Part shown: positions 1-12,146 of the stretch, in pieces
How positions within the stretch are numbered: position 1 is the stretch's first letter
Layout: the number at the start of each line of letters is the position of its first letter
Assembly (NCBI GenBank): GCA_003254925.1
Contig: QANZ01037829.1
Coordinates: 131,823-195,822 of the forward strand
Source: Chamaecrista fasciculata
Lineage: Eukaryota; Streptophyta; Magnoliopsida; Fabales; Fabaceae
Reading direction: 5' to 3'
Length of the DNA: 64,000 nucleotides
The notes under the pieces: generated by a model
Databases searched by the model: none
The model's input: the letters and a program-made list of their open reading frames with translations, nothing else
Told to the model about the DNA's origin: nothing
Made by a program: the position numbers and the translations under genes

Positions 1-1345
1 AAGAAATAACTTTCACCTCCCAATAATTTTGCTCTTCTTAAAAAAGAAAGGACCTTAATATAAAAGAAAAATTTTTGGGAGATGAAAATTAATTTTTTTA
101 GCGGAAAAAGTAGATGGAAAAGAGTTATGGACTAACGGTGAAATATTTTGGAAACTTGAGGGGCCAAAACAGAACTTTGAACAAACATGAAAAAGCAAAA
201 CAGAAAGAAAAGGACCAAAATGGAACCTTGAGCAAACATGAGAGACCAAAACAGAACGAGAAAACTTAAGGGACCAAAACAGAATTTTGAGCAAATATGA
301 GAGACCAAAATAACACTTTGGCCTATTTTTTATTCTAAAAATATAAAAAAAAATGTTCTCTTTGAAGCTAAACCGCTAGAGGGGAAGGAGAAAAAGTACT
401 TTATTCGATTTTTTTTTAATTAAAACGCAACACTATAAGTTTTCAATTTTGAAGACAATTTTTTGCCTTTCAGGGTAAGGAAAAAAAAAATATAACACCA
501 AAAAAAGAAAAGAAAGTAAAGCTTGTTCCGTTTACACTTTAGACTTTACACGTGACATGTGTATATTGAACGACCCATTAACGTGGCAATGCCACTAATT
601 AATGGATTTGATCATTTGACATTTTTTTTTCCAACTTTTCCCTCAGTGTTCCGATGTGATCGTGCGTAACAGCTTGCTGGTCATCATGATTCATGAAATG
701 ATGTCCCCAATCTTCTAACACATTTAAGACCAGTGTATTCTTTATTCTCGGTTCAAACAGATGAAACACTAACGCCCCATACTACAAATCTTCAACGTAG
801 GGCAATCTCTAACAAAAGCCACGACAGAACTATCATCATCAATAGCAAACTGCAAATTTCACCAGAATGTTCTGCAACCACATAGATCCCTTGCATCATA
901 AACAACGAAAATTTTCTTTTTATCAAATAATTATTTGGAAAAAAATAATTTTGACCTAATTTTTATTAAGAATAATTTTATTGATACACTGTCATATCAT
1001 GATTTTTTATTTTTCGCAGGTATATATCATTTTGTACAAGGAAGAGAGTGCGCACGCTGTGGTTGTAATAATATAATATAGTGATTTTGTTGTGAGTTGT
1101 GACCATATGAATCAGATCTGGAAACGAACATATATAGAAAACAAAAGGTTTGAGCGTTTAGAAAGGCATATATTTATTTTATTCACTAACAAGAAATGAG
1201 TACATTAGATAACTGAATCTGAAAGTACGTATTGAAACACTAGCCAACAAAGTAATGAAGTAGGACAAGTAATTACTAAGAACGTAATAAGCATGAGAAT
1301 ATTATTTTAAAGTTAAAGTAATGCTAGAAGTCCATATGTAGGAAA
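1..1345. other. intergenic, truncated foldback-type repeat at left edge
   Basis: No gene is seen. Bases about 130-330 carry four spaced copies of a 'gggaccaaaacagaa...tttgagcaaa' unit ending in 'aacactttggcc'. This is the same wording found in the foldback elements near 18.0, 50.7 and 52.8 kb, so it is probably the right arm of such an element cut by the window edge. The rest is AT-rich DNA without coding signs. Confidence 0.5.
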
Positions 1346-1729
1346 TCAAGGGCATTTGGAGGTGCCCTTGGAGTTCTTCATGTCCCTGTAGCAAGGGCAC
1401 TCGTCCTTGTTGCCGTAAGTCCCAGAAGGCACGCAATGGCATTTCTCACAGCAGATCCCACAATATTCCAAACATCTGTCTTGCCTTCCTGCTTTTGAGC
1501 ATCTCACAGCGCACTTGGAGTCGCAGAATTCTGTATAATATAAATAATTCATATTCTTCATTATTATTCCAAATTCATTTCATTCAATCCACACAAAAAA
1601 TATAAAAATTAACAAGAACATGAAGCTGATCGAGTTGGGCTTACCAGAACCAGCCATTGTGATCTCAAACAAAGAGGAAGTGAGGACAAAGCAGGCAAGT
1701 AGGATTGCTGCAAACACCGCCTTCTTCAT
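1346..1729 (-). CDS. GASA/snakin family cysteine-rich secreted peptide
   Basis: Two exons, 1645-1729 and 1346-1530, separated by a 114-bp GT-AG intron, give an 89-residue precursor. Residues 1-26 or so form a hydrophobic signal peptide beginning [14 protein letters not shown]. The mature part has exactly 12 cysteines in GASA order, with a CC pair, a C-x-C and a terminal KCP. There is almost no spacer between signal and cysteine domain, as in snakin-1-like members. GASA peptides are secreted, hormone-responsive regulators of growth and redox state, and some are antimicrobial; which role applies here cannot be read from sequence. The start is the first ATG of the upstream exon. The in-frame ATG at 1561 lies in the intron and would give no signal peptide. 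A TATA box sits about 145 bp upstream. Confidence 0.92.
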
Positions 1730-1872
1730 CGTCTCAATTACTTAGTTATCTGGGATCACCGAAATAATTAAATGAAGGAACAGGGAATGAACTAGAGAGA
1801 CAAAACAGAGTAGGTAGTGTATTATATATGTAACTGATGTGATTTGTGATAGAATATGGGATGGACGGGGGG

Positions 1873-1881
1873 CTATTTATA
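1873..1881 (-). promoter_or_regulatory. TATA box of the GASA gene
   Basis: Read on the minus strand the sequence is TATAAATAG, about 145 bp upstream of the GASA start codon. That places transcription start near 1845 with a leader of roughly 115 bases. Confidence 0.6.
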
Positions 1882-2361
1882 ATGATGAGTGAAGGAGGGG
1901 AGGTAGGTGAAACCTTAGGAAGATGTTACTAGGTATGAGAATTTATGAGTAACTTGACAAAATTGCAAGCGAGTAACAGCTGTGTCTGTGTAGTAATTTG
2001 GGTATTATTGTATAATTAAGTTGTCATATATTGCGTGGGAGGAAACCCCAGGTAACCAAAATTGGCTTCTACTTTAATTTATGCGTCATCGATCAATTTG
2101 TGTGTCTGATCTGATGAGTGATTACCATATTAGCGCCAACTGGATCTCTTAAAAAGGCGTCATGGGACAAATTGAAACGCCTTCATAATTCACACTACAT
2201 GCAATAGCCAAAGAATTACCTTACGTCTTAAGTTGCATCAGTTTCGGCCTCTCTCTTCTTTACGCCAAAAACAATCAAACCCACCAGAAATTAGGGAAAA
2301 ATTAAACCACTATATTGCGTTATCATCTCCGCGCTTTACACATTTGATGACTATCAACCTA

Positions 2362-2627
2362 GTTTTGTCACACGGCCCGTAATTAATTAGCTCATCAACT
2401 GGGACTACCATATTTATTTTAATTGGCTAGTTAGGATCTTTCTTATTAATTCAGGGTGGCTGATTAGTATCATCAGTTTAGGTCAACTTGTGACTGATTA
2501 GTATCATCAGTTTTGTCACACGGCCCGTAATTAATTAGCTCATCAACTGGGACTACCATGCATATTTAATTTAATTGGCTAGTTAGGATCTTTCTTATTA
2601 ATTCAGGGTGACTGATTAGTATCATCA
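2362..2627. repeat. direct duplication, 148-bp period
   Basis: A segment of about 117 bp beginning GTTTTGTCACACGGCCCGTA at 2362 recurs at 2510 with few differences, both copies ending 'ctgattagtatcatca'. Short linker copies of 'gactgattagtatcatca' lie between and after them. It is followed at 2640-2730 by irregular repeats of CTTCCTGA and related words. Confidence 0.8.
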
Positions 2628-2639
2628 TGACAGTGTATA

Positions 2640-2960
2640 TATCCTTCCTGAAGATTAGTCTTCCTGAGAGTCTAGTCTTCCTGAAAGTCTTCCTGAGTTT
2701 AGTCTTCCTGAAGTTTATCGTCCTGGAGATGCTAGTATCATATTCCAGCTCAGCTTAGTTTGTTAGGAGTTTGTTATCCAGCTCAGTTTAGTTGTTGTTG
2801 AATTGTTTTCAGCTAACTGATTTCTGGTGATTCATTCACCTATATAAACTACATTGTATTCTTTGTTAAATGTAATGCAAATCATTCTTTTCCTAGTTTC
2901 AATTTCTCATTCTCGATTTCTCTTAGTTTAGCACATCAGAAATCAGAAAATCAAACTTGT
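2640..2960 (+). repeat. possible LTR fragment with TATA-like motif
   Basis: After the CTTCCTGA repeats, the stretch 2760-2940 runs TGTTAGGAG... through CTATATAAAC (about 2841) to '...tttagcacatca'. This is the base pattern of a short plant LTR (TG...CA ends, internal TATA). No target duplication or partner copy was found, so it is a weak call. Confidence 0.25.
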
Positions 2961-5039
2961 GAATCTGCAGAAATCAAACCAATTCATCATGTACGTAGAT
3001 TGGGTTGGATTGGTTCGAATTTCAATTTTTTGAATCCTAGAGATGAGGATCAGATTGCAAGTTTTGTCTTTAAAATCTCAACTCAATCCACAATGTCATA
3101 TATATATATATATATATANAATTTTAATTTTGAAATGAGTAGAAAATATTTTTTAAATGATTATACTCAATTCACAAATATATAGTTAATTTTGGAAGTA
3201 TTTTTCTCATATTATCTAACAAAATAAAAAGAGAAACAATGATTTCATTTAAACTATTTTTTTACATTATTTGCATAAGAAATAATTATTGAGCACATCT
3301 GACATGGTGAATCCCTTCAATATATAATATCTTATTATAAAATAGTTATTTTAAGGGTTGATAGGGAAGACAAAGAAGATGGTTTAGGAGGGGTAGATGT
3401 GTGGGGGATAGTTTAAGGGTCTGTGAGTTTAATTAAAAATTGCTGTGGGATGGGATATGGGTTATAAACTTAATTATAATGGTTTTGAAACCATCCTAAA
3501 TCACTTAATGCTTATAATGGTTTAGATTTTTTTTTTTTACTTTTTATTTTTTCTTTTAATTTTATTATATTTTCAAATTTTAAAGATTTATATATATTAT
3601 CTTTCTTTATAAGGTTACTATTAAGAAATTTAAATTTTAATTCACCTCGTTAATAATATATTACAATATTCAATTAGTGGATAACGATTTATCATTTAAT
3701 TTTTTTTTATTAAACTCCCTATCAATTGAGTGGTTTATCTAACTTACCATGCTTATTTATTCTGTGATTATCTCATCTTACTCTCCTATAAACTCTTAAT
3801 CCGATGACCAGGTTAGGAGTTAGGATACACCAATTACCATCTAAAGAAGAGCTTTAATTTTCCATCCCTCTCTCTTTAGCCTATAAACCATCCTACAATC
3901 TGTTTTCGTTTTTTTTCCAGTTAAAGATTAGCTATACAATAGATCTTGGTTAATCTCAATCTCCATTGGGATTTTGCTTTACTCAATTTTGATCATCTTT
4001 ATCTAAGATCGGTAAAAGCCGAAGATAGAAACAAGACAAATTGAATGTATAAATTCATCTTTAGAAATGAAAACGGCCAAGAAGTTGGTGCACAACAGTA
4101 CAAGTGCCAAAAAGCACAGCCTTATTCTACTCTACACACATAATATAGATGATATTCATGACTAGCACACACTTGTATATTGAATCCAGCTATATATGGG
4201 AGTAGAGGACGGACCTATATTTCGTTAATCTTCACTAATACGTAAGTTCAGTTCTAATTACTAAGAATTAAAACTTGATAACTTATTATTAGAAATAAAA
4301 CATAAAAGAAAGTTGTGAACACTCAACTTATTTCCACAAATGTCTATTTTTTTTATATATTTTATGCGAATATTATATTAATATATAATTCGAGAGATTA
4401 ATTATAAAAAGACTCTAAATTTATATTAAGTAACATATATATTATCTGTCTTTGATCAATTTTTCACTTTTACCTGCAGGGTCGCTGAGAAGTCAAGTTC
4501 GGAAAATTTACATACATTTATATTATTATATATATTTTTATCAATGATAATCGTTTGCCAAGAGAAAATTTGTAAAAAGAAAATAAGTAACTTTTAACCA
4601 TAATATATTTCTTAATATATAAAAACCCATAGTCATACTTAATTGTTTTGTAGAAAGGAAAATTAAATGTAATGTACAAGAGTTGGGAGTGGTTAAATAA
4701 TGGAGGAATGAAAATGGAAAATGATAAAAACAAGATGAAATATTCGTCAAAATTATTAAATTAAAAAGAGTCGAAGTATCTGAACCCCTCCCAAAAAAAA
4801 AAAAAGAGATAAAGAGAAAAACTTGAATCGTAAACTGTGAATAGTTGCTTTGATTGTAATTTTTAAAATCTTTTTAATTTAAAAATTTAATGTCTTTTTA
4901 ACTTCACCAGATTGATCCTGAAAAGAAAAAGTTGGCCGTGAGACGTAGAGTAGCAAGTTGAAAATTCAACGTAGGGATTTAGAACTCTCTGGATTCATAA
5001 AGAATATTAGAATAGTATGGTTTTTCGTGTATATATATA

Positions 5040-6215
5040 TATTAGGTCAAATGGTTATTTTGGTCCTAAATGTATGATCTAATGTTCATTTTGGTCCATT
5101 ATATTTTAAAATGTTCAAATTGGTCCTAAATGTTAGCAAAATGATTCATTTTAGTCATAAATGTTGGTAAAATGTTTCATTTTGGTCCCAAAATATTGAA
5201 TTTGATCATATTTCTCTCGTCTCTCATTTCAAGTTCAACAGACTTGTTAAGAGGAACTCGTAGCTCTTGATTCGTCACATTCGAATTTGAAACGAGAAGA
5301 ACTCGTATATCTTCCTGCTCACATTCGTAGTTCAAAAAATTTATTAAGAGGAACTCGTATATCTTCCTGCTCACCACTTCGGAGACGGTATTTATGAACT
5401 CGAATTATATTAAACAAAGAAGAGAGTTTCTTGTTTTTGTTTATCTAGAAATTGACTTCTAGGTTGAGGGAGCCTTGTTTTCGCGTTGTTTGGATTAAAA
5501 TTGTTCTTAGTAGCGACTGTTTTTTTTTTTTTTGATACTTGTTATGCAACTTATGCAATTCATCATATTTATGTATTTTTGTAAGGGGTGGGAATTGAGA
5601 AGGCAATAACATCTTCTTGATCCTCAACTTTTATATCGATTAGGCTCGAAAAAAATTACTTCTATGAAATTGAGAACAATTTGAATGCAATTAGTATGCG
5701 TAGGAAAATAATTTACAGTGTCATCATTATAATGAGATCCCCTGTGGTTTGGACAAGTTGGTTGCTGGATCGTGGAGGCGTAGACGATTTCGAGTACCGA
5801 GGAATCGGAAGCAAGATCGGAGAAGACAATAGAAAGAAGGATGTCGATGAGGAATTGGAAGTAAGATCGGAGAAGACAATAGGGAGAAGGATGTCGATGA
5901 GGTTGTGAGAGGCAATCAGAGAACGATTCTTGGACGAAGAGGGATTTGACGCATAGGATTAGGGAGAGTGAAATTTCATTATTCATTATGGATTTTTTTT
6001 TTTCAACAAAGTCCTTTTTAGGGAGTAAAACACAAAAATTTATAGTTAGGGTTTTAAAATAATATTTTAGCCAAGATTTCTGTTAAATTTTGGACGAAAA
6101 TATACCTCATAACCTTTTTGTTAATGGAATACATGTCCCTTATTTAACACTTTTTAAACTACAAGGACCTTATCTAAAAATGGACCAAATCACATGACCC
6201 TTTTGTATAATTTAC
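5040..6215. mobile_element. non-autonomous repeat element with 'ttttggtcc' and 'gtaatttac' ends
   Basis: Bases 5044-5200 are built of roughly 30-bp units ending TTTTGGTCC. The middle holds repeats of 'agaggaactcgta' (about 5250-5370) and two 50-bp copies at 5801-5850 and 5851-5900 containing AAGATCGGAGAAGACAATAG. The right part (6065-6215) carries 'actacaaggaccttatctaaaaatgg' wording and ends '...tataatttacac', as in 6985-7140. It resembles plant non-autonomous elements of uncertain superfamily. I saw no transposase. Confidence 0.45.
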
Positions 6216-6425
6216 ACTTAAAAATATTGTAGAGTTTATTTCATTTATAAAACTTATGTCAGACATAGAACTTATTCCTTCTCAAAACAAAATTATCTAG
6301 TAGTCTCTTATTAGAATAGAATAATACTTAAGTATCTTTATAATAGTAGATCAAAATAAATATTTACCTTATCAAATTAAAAAAAATGATATAGAATATT
6401 TGTAAAGTAACTCAAATAAAAAGTT

Positions 6426-7570
6426 ATTAAATATGATTTAGGTAAATTTTAAATGATGGTAGTGTATTTTTTTGTTTGAAAGCAGATCAGAGAATAAGTG
6501 GCCCACGACCCAAAAAAAAAGCCCAAACGGCATCCATAACATTGCATACTCCGTTCTTAGATCGAACACCCGTAATTCCATCTGATAAGATCACAATTAT
6601 ACTTTGTTGATTTTGGAACCAGAAAGAAATTTCACCATTTATAGAACCTGAATTGTCCAATTATGAGTCTAAACTATGTGTAACAAGTCTTATATCAAGG
6701 AGATAGAACCTGAATTGTTCAGTTATGAGTCTAAACTATGTGTAACAAGTCTTATATCAAGAGGTAGTTGAGTGTAAATTATTTTGTAAAATTTTGAATT
6801 TTTTAACCTCAACAATTAATTTTTAAGGTGTGATTTTATTAAGAACTTATACTTGTTACACTATATCATAAATACATGTGATAAACATTCCTAAAATATA
6901 TAAACTAAGAAANAAATAGTCCTCTTTTTAAGTTTGTTTTAATAAAAAATGCTCAAATTACAAAACAGTCCTTCTAGAAATTTATTTTAACCTGACTCTG
7001 TTAATTTGGATGGAAAAAACCACCTGGAACCCTATTTGCTAACGGAGGAAACCACAAGACCCCAATTTGACATTTTTTAAACTACATGACCCTATTTGAA
7101 AATGGGCCAAACCACAGGGTCCTTTTATGTAATTTACCCTATTAAATATGATTTAGGTAAATTTTAAATGATGGTAGTGTATTTTTTTGTTTGAAAGCAG
7201 ATCAGAGAATAAGTGGCCCACGACCCAAAACAAAAAGCCCAAACGGCATCAATAACATTGCATACTCCGTTCTTAGATCGAACACCCGTAATTCCATCTG
7301 ATAAGATCCACAATTATACTTTGTTGATTTTGGAACCAGAAAGAAATTTCACCATTTATAGAACCTAAATTGTCCAATTATGAGTCTAAACTATGTGTAC
7401 TAACAAGTCTTATATCAAGGGGTAGTTGAGTGTAAATTATTTTGTAAAATTTTGAATTTTTCAACCTCAACAATTAATTTTTAAGGTGTGATTTTATTAA
7501 GAACTTATACTTGTTACACTATATCATAAATACATGTGATAAACATTCCTAAAATATATAAACTAAGAAA
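6426..7570. repeat. large direct duplication offset by 715 bp
   Basis: The block starting ATTAAATATGATTTAGG at 6426 reappears at 7141 and stays nearly identical to about 7568. The left copy holds an extra internal tandem duplication of about 60 bp ('tagaacctgaattgt...tcttatatcaag'). Between the copies lies 6913-7140, opening with a single N and containing a 'ccacaagacccc...gtaatttaccc' element end. It may be real or an assembly join of two alleles. Confidence 0.8.
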
Positions 7571-7949
7571 TAATAGAGCACATACAACTTCAACAAACAT
7601 AGCACACACAACTTCAACAAACAAACACAGACTTAATTGAGGGCAGTCCTTAAACACCTAAACAAGAATGCTACAAGGCTTTAACATTTGTCATCAACTG
7701 TAACTTATCTTCTATTTAAAATTAGGAAGTCATACTCTTTTTTCATAATTCTTTCGCTCTTTGAACTAAGGAATAAGATGCATACAATAAAAGAACTTAT
7801 AGAAAAATGAGCAACATCTTTGATAAAAATGAGTTGTTAAAGTAATATTTAAGTTCACATTTTATCCATACTATATTATATGTCTTAGATGCTTTCTAGT
7901 TATCTATGTTTTAAAATTATAGTTTATAAAATTAAAATGTCTAATATAT

Positions 7950-8043
7950 NNNNNNNNNNNNNNNNNNNNNNNNNNNNNNNNNNNNNNNNNNNNNNNNNNN
8001 NNNNNNNNNNNNNNNNNNNNNNNNNNNNNNNNNNNNNNNNNNN
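7950..8043. other. assembly gap (94 N)
   Basis: This is a run of N. The sequence after it ('aaaaaagtattttgagcgaagcactag') resembles the inner part of the MITE family that follows, so the gap lies in repeat sequence. Confidence 0.99.
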
Positions 8044-8089
8044 TTTTTTTAAAAAAGTATTTTGAGCGAAGCACTAGTATTTTTAATTA

Positions 8090-8345
8090 TTAAGGTTGTT
8101 TGGATATAAAATAACAAAAGTACTTTTAATCAATAAAATAAACTAAAAGAATAGCTTTTGCAAGTACTTTAAGTGGAAGCTACAAAATTGAATTTCTTAA
8201 AAAAAGCTACATTTTAACTTTTTTTTTTTTTTGTAACTTCTCATTTTTCTTAAAAATTTACCCAACAAAATTTTATGTTTATAAAAGATCTTTTTTTTAA
8301 TTAAAAAAGTACTTTATAAATAAAAAAAAGCCTATCCAAAATGCA
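8090..8345. mobile_element. AT-rich MITE family, copy 1
   Basis: It starts near 'ggttgtttggatataaa' and ends with the inverted counterpart 'aaaaaagcctatccaaa'. Inside are 'gcaagtactttaagtggaagc' and 'ttaattaaaaaagtacttt', shared with copies at 14705-15185 and 47091-47310. There is no coding capacity. The terminal TTTGGATA / TATCCAAA words suggest a hAT-like or related MITE, but I could not define a target duplication. Confidence 0.7.
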
Positions 8346-8587
8346 AAATTTTTGTTAGAAACATATTTATAAACACGTATTTAATTTTTTGTTTCTTGCA
8401 AATTTTTTTAAAGCCCAAAATGCGAGAGCCCAGGCTGGCTGATGAGCCAAAAAAAAATCTTGATCAGAACCAATCGAACCATTATTTGAGTCCAGAAATG
8501 ATAATATACTATAGTAGCAGAAAGCGTCCTTCAGTGTTCCAATTCCTTCAGCCCTTACACTCTGTCGAGCTGTTTCACCGGAAAGAA

Positions 8588-10834
8588 ATGGTTCTCACAA
8601 ACTTCAATGGAGTTGGTGTTGGATTCGGTATGCCTTAATTTCACGGGAATTTCGTTTTGGGCGTTCTTGGTGTCATGAGTTCTGCGTTATCTGAGTATTT
8701 AGTTTCTAACTCACACTGAATTTGTGATTTCAGGTTTCGGTGTCGGTTGCGGTTTTGGTGTAGGATGGGGTTTCGGAGGTCTGTTTTTGACTGCTATATT
8801 TAATTTCTGGCCCATTTTCATTTCTGGGTTTTGCGAGCTATGTTCAATAATCAATAGTATATCTAAACCTCATCATGCCTTGTGGTAATATCATATGCTC
8901 TGATGAATAATCACTACCTGGTCTAAGGCTACGATTTATTTGGACACTAAGCTGAATGATTTATGAAATTGGAGGCCTATTAAAAGTTTAAACCCAACGA
9001 GCCAAGTTCTCTCACTTTATGCAGGTCATTCTGTAGTTGTCTGTTGTCACTTTATACTAATGGCCTAGATATGTTTGCATAAGGAGAACAAAGCATCTTC
9101 CTTACCGTTTTTCTGATACGAGTCCCACATCGGGTAGTTAGCTGAGAGTAAAGCACTATATAAGCCTTGGGCTCTCCAACTTCAATAGCTAGCTTTTGAG
9201 GTGTGGTTCTCCCAAGGGCTTATACTGGTATCATTTTCTCTTGTGTTTTCCTCAAATTCTTTCAAGCCTATCTGACACATTAAGTTTCATCCCTCGGTAA
9301 TAAACTACATTCTGTCCAGTGACTTAGTACACTAGGTCTGGGAAGTTACTTTCTCACCTATGTTTTATCAACAGATAGGAAGACATCTGAAATTTAAAAT
9401 TCGAGTGAATGTGGGACTGCTAGAATTCATAATTCAATCATGAAAAGCCTACTTTCTTCTTTCTGGTTTGCACTAGAGAAAGTTTACAATGTTAAGGTGA
9501 AGTTTTTCACATAATCTACAGATGACAGGAAAGAAACTTCCATTTTGGAAATTTAAATTTTAAACCTGTGAGAAAATTGTCAAAATGAATGAACATTATC
9601 ATTTTATGTGCTCTAGAGCTAAATCAACTTTTAAAGTTGATTATGTTCACAAGATTCAAATTCTGAATCTGTTAGAACTTAGAAGGAACATCTGTTGTCT
9701 TTTTCTAGGCTTGGGAAATGCAGACGTTAAGTAGGTTGGCAGGCATACTTGCTGTTGATTACTCTTTCCTCTAGTGTCCAAGATGACTGCTTGGTACCCT
9801 CCTTATCTTTGAATCCTTGCGGTGACTGTCTTTTCAAGTTCTGCAGAAGTGATTTCCACCTTTCTTTATATGTTCTTAATAATTTATGAAATAATGACAC
9901 CATGCTATTGCATTCTGGGTTTTGCCTCTTGCATGTGTACGTATCTTAAGAGAAGTGATGGCAGCTAACTGAAGCTAGCTTAGGCAGTAGGGTGGAGTCG
10001 GGCAGGGCTTAGATGTAGGATTGCAAGTTTGGCCCTCCACTTATGCTAAGAAAAGAGAAGTGGTGGCTTATTTCTCTGTTCCGTTTTTTCCTTCATCATT
10101 ACTAATGGAAAACAATGGAAAAGATTTTATTTTTTGGATGAAGTAATGTGTTTGACAACTTACAATCTTGGTACCGCAGTTTCCCTCAATTCAAGGTTAA
10201 CTCTGAGGCATTATTCTACAATATTGTCACTTTTATAACAGGAATCACTCAATCCAAATGGTTTTATCACTACTTGCTTTTCTTTTCAGGGAACAAAAAG
10301 CTATCCTAACATATGCTCCTTTTCTTTTTATGCTGCGCAGGTATGCCATTGAATATCTTGGGTCTTGGTGTAGGTATAATGCTCATGAATCATGATATCT
10401 GCTCCCTTTCCTGTTTTGTCTAGATTCTATTTCAGTATTCATTGTTTGTAGCATGCCATATAATAATGGTAACTTTTTTGTTCGGAGATCCTTCTTATCT
10501 AGTTTAAACCTCTTCATCAAAGGTATAGTAGATGTATAACCACCCAAGTATGACATTTGTTTCAATTGCCATCATCCCTTCCCATCTAGACTCTGGTTTT
10601 ACCTTTGATATCTTTCTTATGATTGTCTTAACTCCTAAGTCAGATGTGTATTGGTTTTGTTTTGAAGGTGGAGGCTGTGGAGTGGGAGTAGGAATTGGTT
10701 GGGGGTTTGGTACTGCATTTGGTAGTCAGTATCGTTCATCAAGGATCACATTTCAAGGAGTTGAATTTGACAGTAAGGAGGAAGGTATTAGCAATGATGT
10801 CTCAAAAGGAAGTCCACAGGTTCGATCTTCATAG
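8588..10834 (+). CDS. TGD5: TGD5-like glycine-rich protein, chloroplast lipid import
   Basis: Four exons (8588-8627, 8734-8778, 10341-10373, 10668-10834), all split after the first base of a Gly codon at GT-AG sites, give 94 residues. Residues 1-55 are a run of G-V-G-F-G type repeats interrupted by [10 protein letters not shown]. The tail contains [13 protein letters not shown] and an acidic, Ser-rich end. This matches what I know of Arabidopsis TGD5, a small Gly-rich envelope protein that joins TGD1/2/4 to move ER lipids into plastids. Function is inferred by likeness only. Exons of 45 and 33 bp encode little more than Gly repeats. Intron 2 is 1,562 bp and holds a snRNA-type promoter-like motif. 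The nearby syntaxin-like gene supports the assignment by order. An in-frame upstream ATG at 8396 starts no likely coding sequence. Confidence 0.82.
9122..9164 (+). promoter_or_regulatory. USE-plus-TATA motif inside TGD5-like intron 2
   Basis: GTCCCACATCG at 9122-9132 matches the plant snRNA upstream sequence element (RTCCCACATCG). TATATAAG follows at 9157-9164, 24 nt later, which is the Pol III (U6-type) spacing rather than the longer Pol II one. The bases downstream do not look like U6 or another snRNA I recognise. It may drive an unknown transcript or be a dispersed repeat that carries this motif. Confidence 0.45.
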
Positions 10835-12000
10835 ATTCGAGGAACTATGCGCATTTAGCTTGCTACCCAAAGCTGGAAAACTCTGTGATCTGCATAGTTG
10901 CTAGACTTGGTATACTTGTTAGATTCATAATTCCTAAACCCTGTAATATCATGCACCCTCTATACATAATTACATACAGAACACTTGTGGCTGGTTTTCC
11001 ATTTATTTCCATTTGCTTTATTGAAGCTAGCATTGTGTAGATGATAGATTGATAGTCATAGACCCATAATCAGCATCTTGTTTTCTAGGGATGAAGATTG
11101 GTTCAAGTGTTCAATTACTGGCTTCTTTCTTAAGGTGTAAACTGTACGTAATATGTTGTCCATAAATGATAATGATAAAAACAACAGTAACAATAATAAT
11201 AGCAGACATTTGTCAAAGGACAGGCTTTTGAAAAGTTTTCAGTTCCAAAGAAATGAAATTATCTAATTACTATTATTGTCACATTAAGAATTTTAAAACT
11301 AAAATAATATTATTCCGGGGAAGCAAACTATATTTGCTAGAAAAATTTTAATATAATTTTAAAATAACAAATTAAACGGATAGTTAGATTTATAGATGAC
11401 AAAAAATTGTTTCCAATTCCAATTTAGTGTTTCATTTTTTTTGTTTTTGTCAATTTTGTACGATATCTATAGATTTTTTAGTAGTATCATGTTTAAACCA
11501 TTGATAAAAATAAATAGAATGTTGAAGACGCGATTTAATAATTATTGGATGATACAAATCTGGATATAAATTAAGCCAAATGAATATTTGATTTGATGCT
11601 GACAATTATTGTTTTACTTGTAGTTTTTTAAAGGGACAAGCAAATGACTGTCAAAATTTGGACTTTTAAAAATTTGACTAAATTCTTCTGTACTTTTGAT
11701 CATGTATTTGCTGTTTTATCTTTGCATCTTTGGTTTGTAATCTGACTTTCTTATTATTAATGCATTCCACTTTCTACGAAAAAAAATTGACTAAATATTG
11801 ATGCACGCCATTAGTTGACTATATGTTAATTATATGAAACTTCGTATTATTAATATAAATTGTGTTGACAATTCAAACGGTATTAAGAACATATATAAAA
11901 TTATCGAGATGAGATTGCGTTTGATAATTAATTGTATTAGCCATGTGTTTTACAAAAACAGCCAGTAATGATCATCTTGTTTAACACAAAACAGGGACAC

Positions 12001-12146
12001 GGATCCTCTGCCGTACCGCATACTGTGCGATGCAGCGAGGACCAATGGCAGGCCGCCACGTGGGCGCGCCTGCACACGTGGCGCCACGTGTTGGCACGCC
12101 ATTAGTTCTCGCCGCACTGCACGGTGTATGGTACGACAGAGGATCC
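12001..12146. mobile_element. GC-rich foldback MITE carrying three G-boxes
   Basis: The ends are an inverted repeat of about 39 bp: GGATCCTCTGCCGTACC at 12001 is mirrored by GGTACGACAGAGGATCC ending at 12146, and the match continues to the 'gcagcgag'/'ctcgccgc' words. The centre holds three perfect CACGTG palindromes at 12057-12062, 12075-12080 and 12085-12090. Its GC content is far above the flanks. There is no ORF, and no clear target duplication was found. Confidence 0.75.

Larger units (their letters stand above)
1730..8587. other. long intergenic region made mainly of repeats
   Basis: About 6.9 kb lies between the GASA and TGD5-like genes. It contains the GASA promoter, a 148-bp duplication (2362-2627), CTTCCTGA-type short repeats (2640-2730), an (AT)n tract with a single N (3119), a 'ttttggtcc' repeat element (5040-6215), a 715-bp-offset duplication (6426-7570), an N gap (7950-8043) and a MITE (8090-8345). 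Open frames near 4.5 kb and 5.6-5.9 kb lack any family likeness, and I do not call them genes. Confidence 0.6.

Noticed and set aside
5624..5986. Overlapping open frames on both strands near 5.6-5.9 kb
   Set aside because: The frames come from a 50-bp tandem repeat inside a transposon-like element and show no domain.
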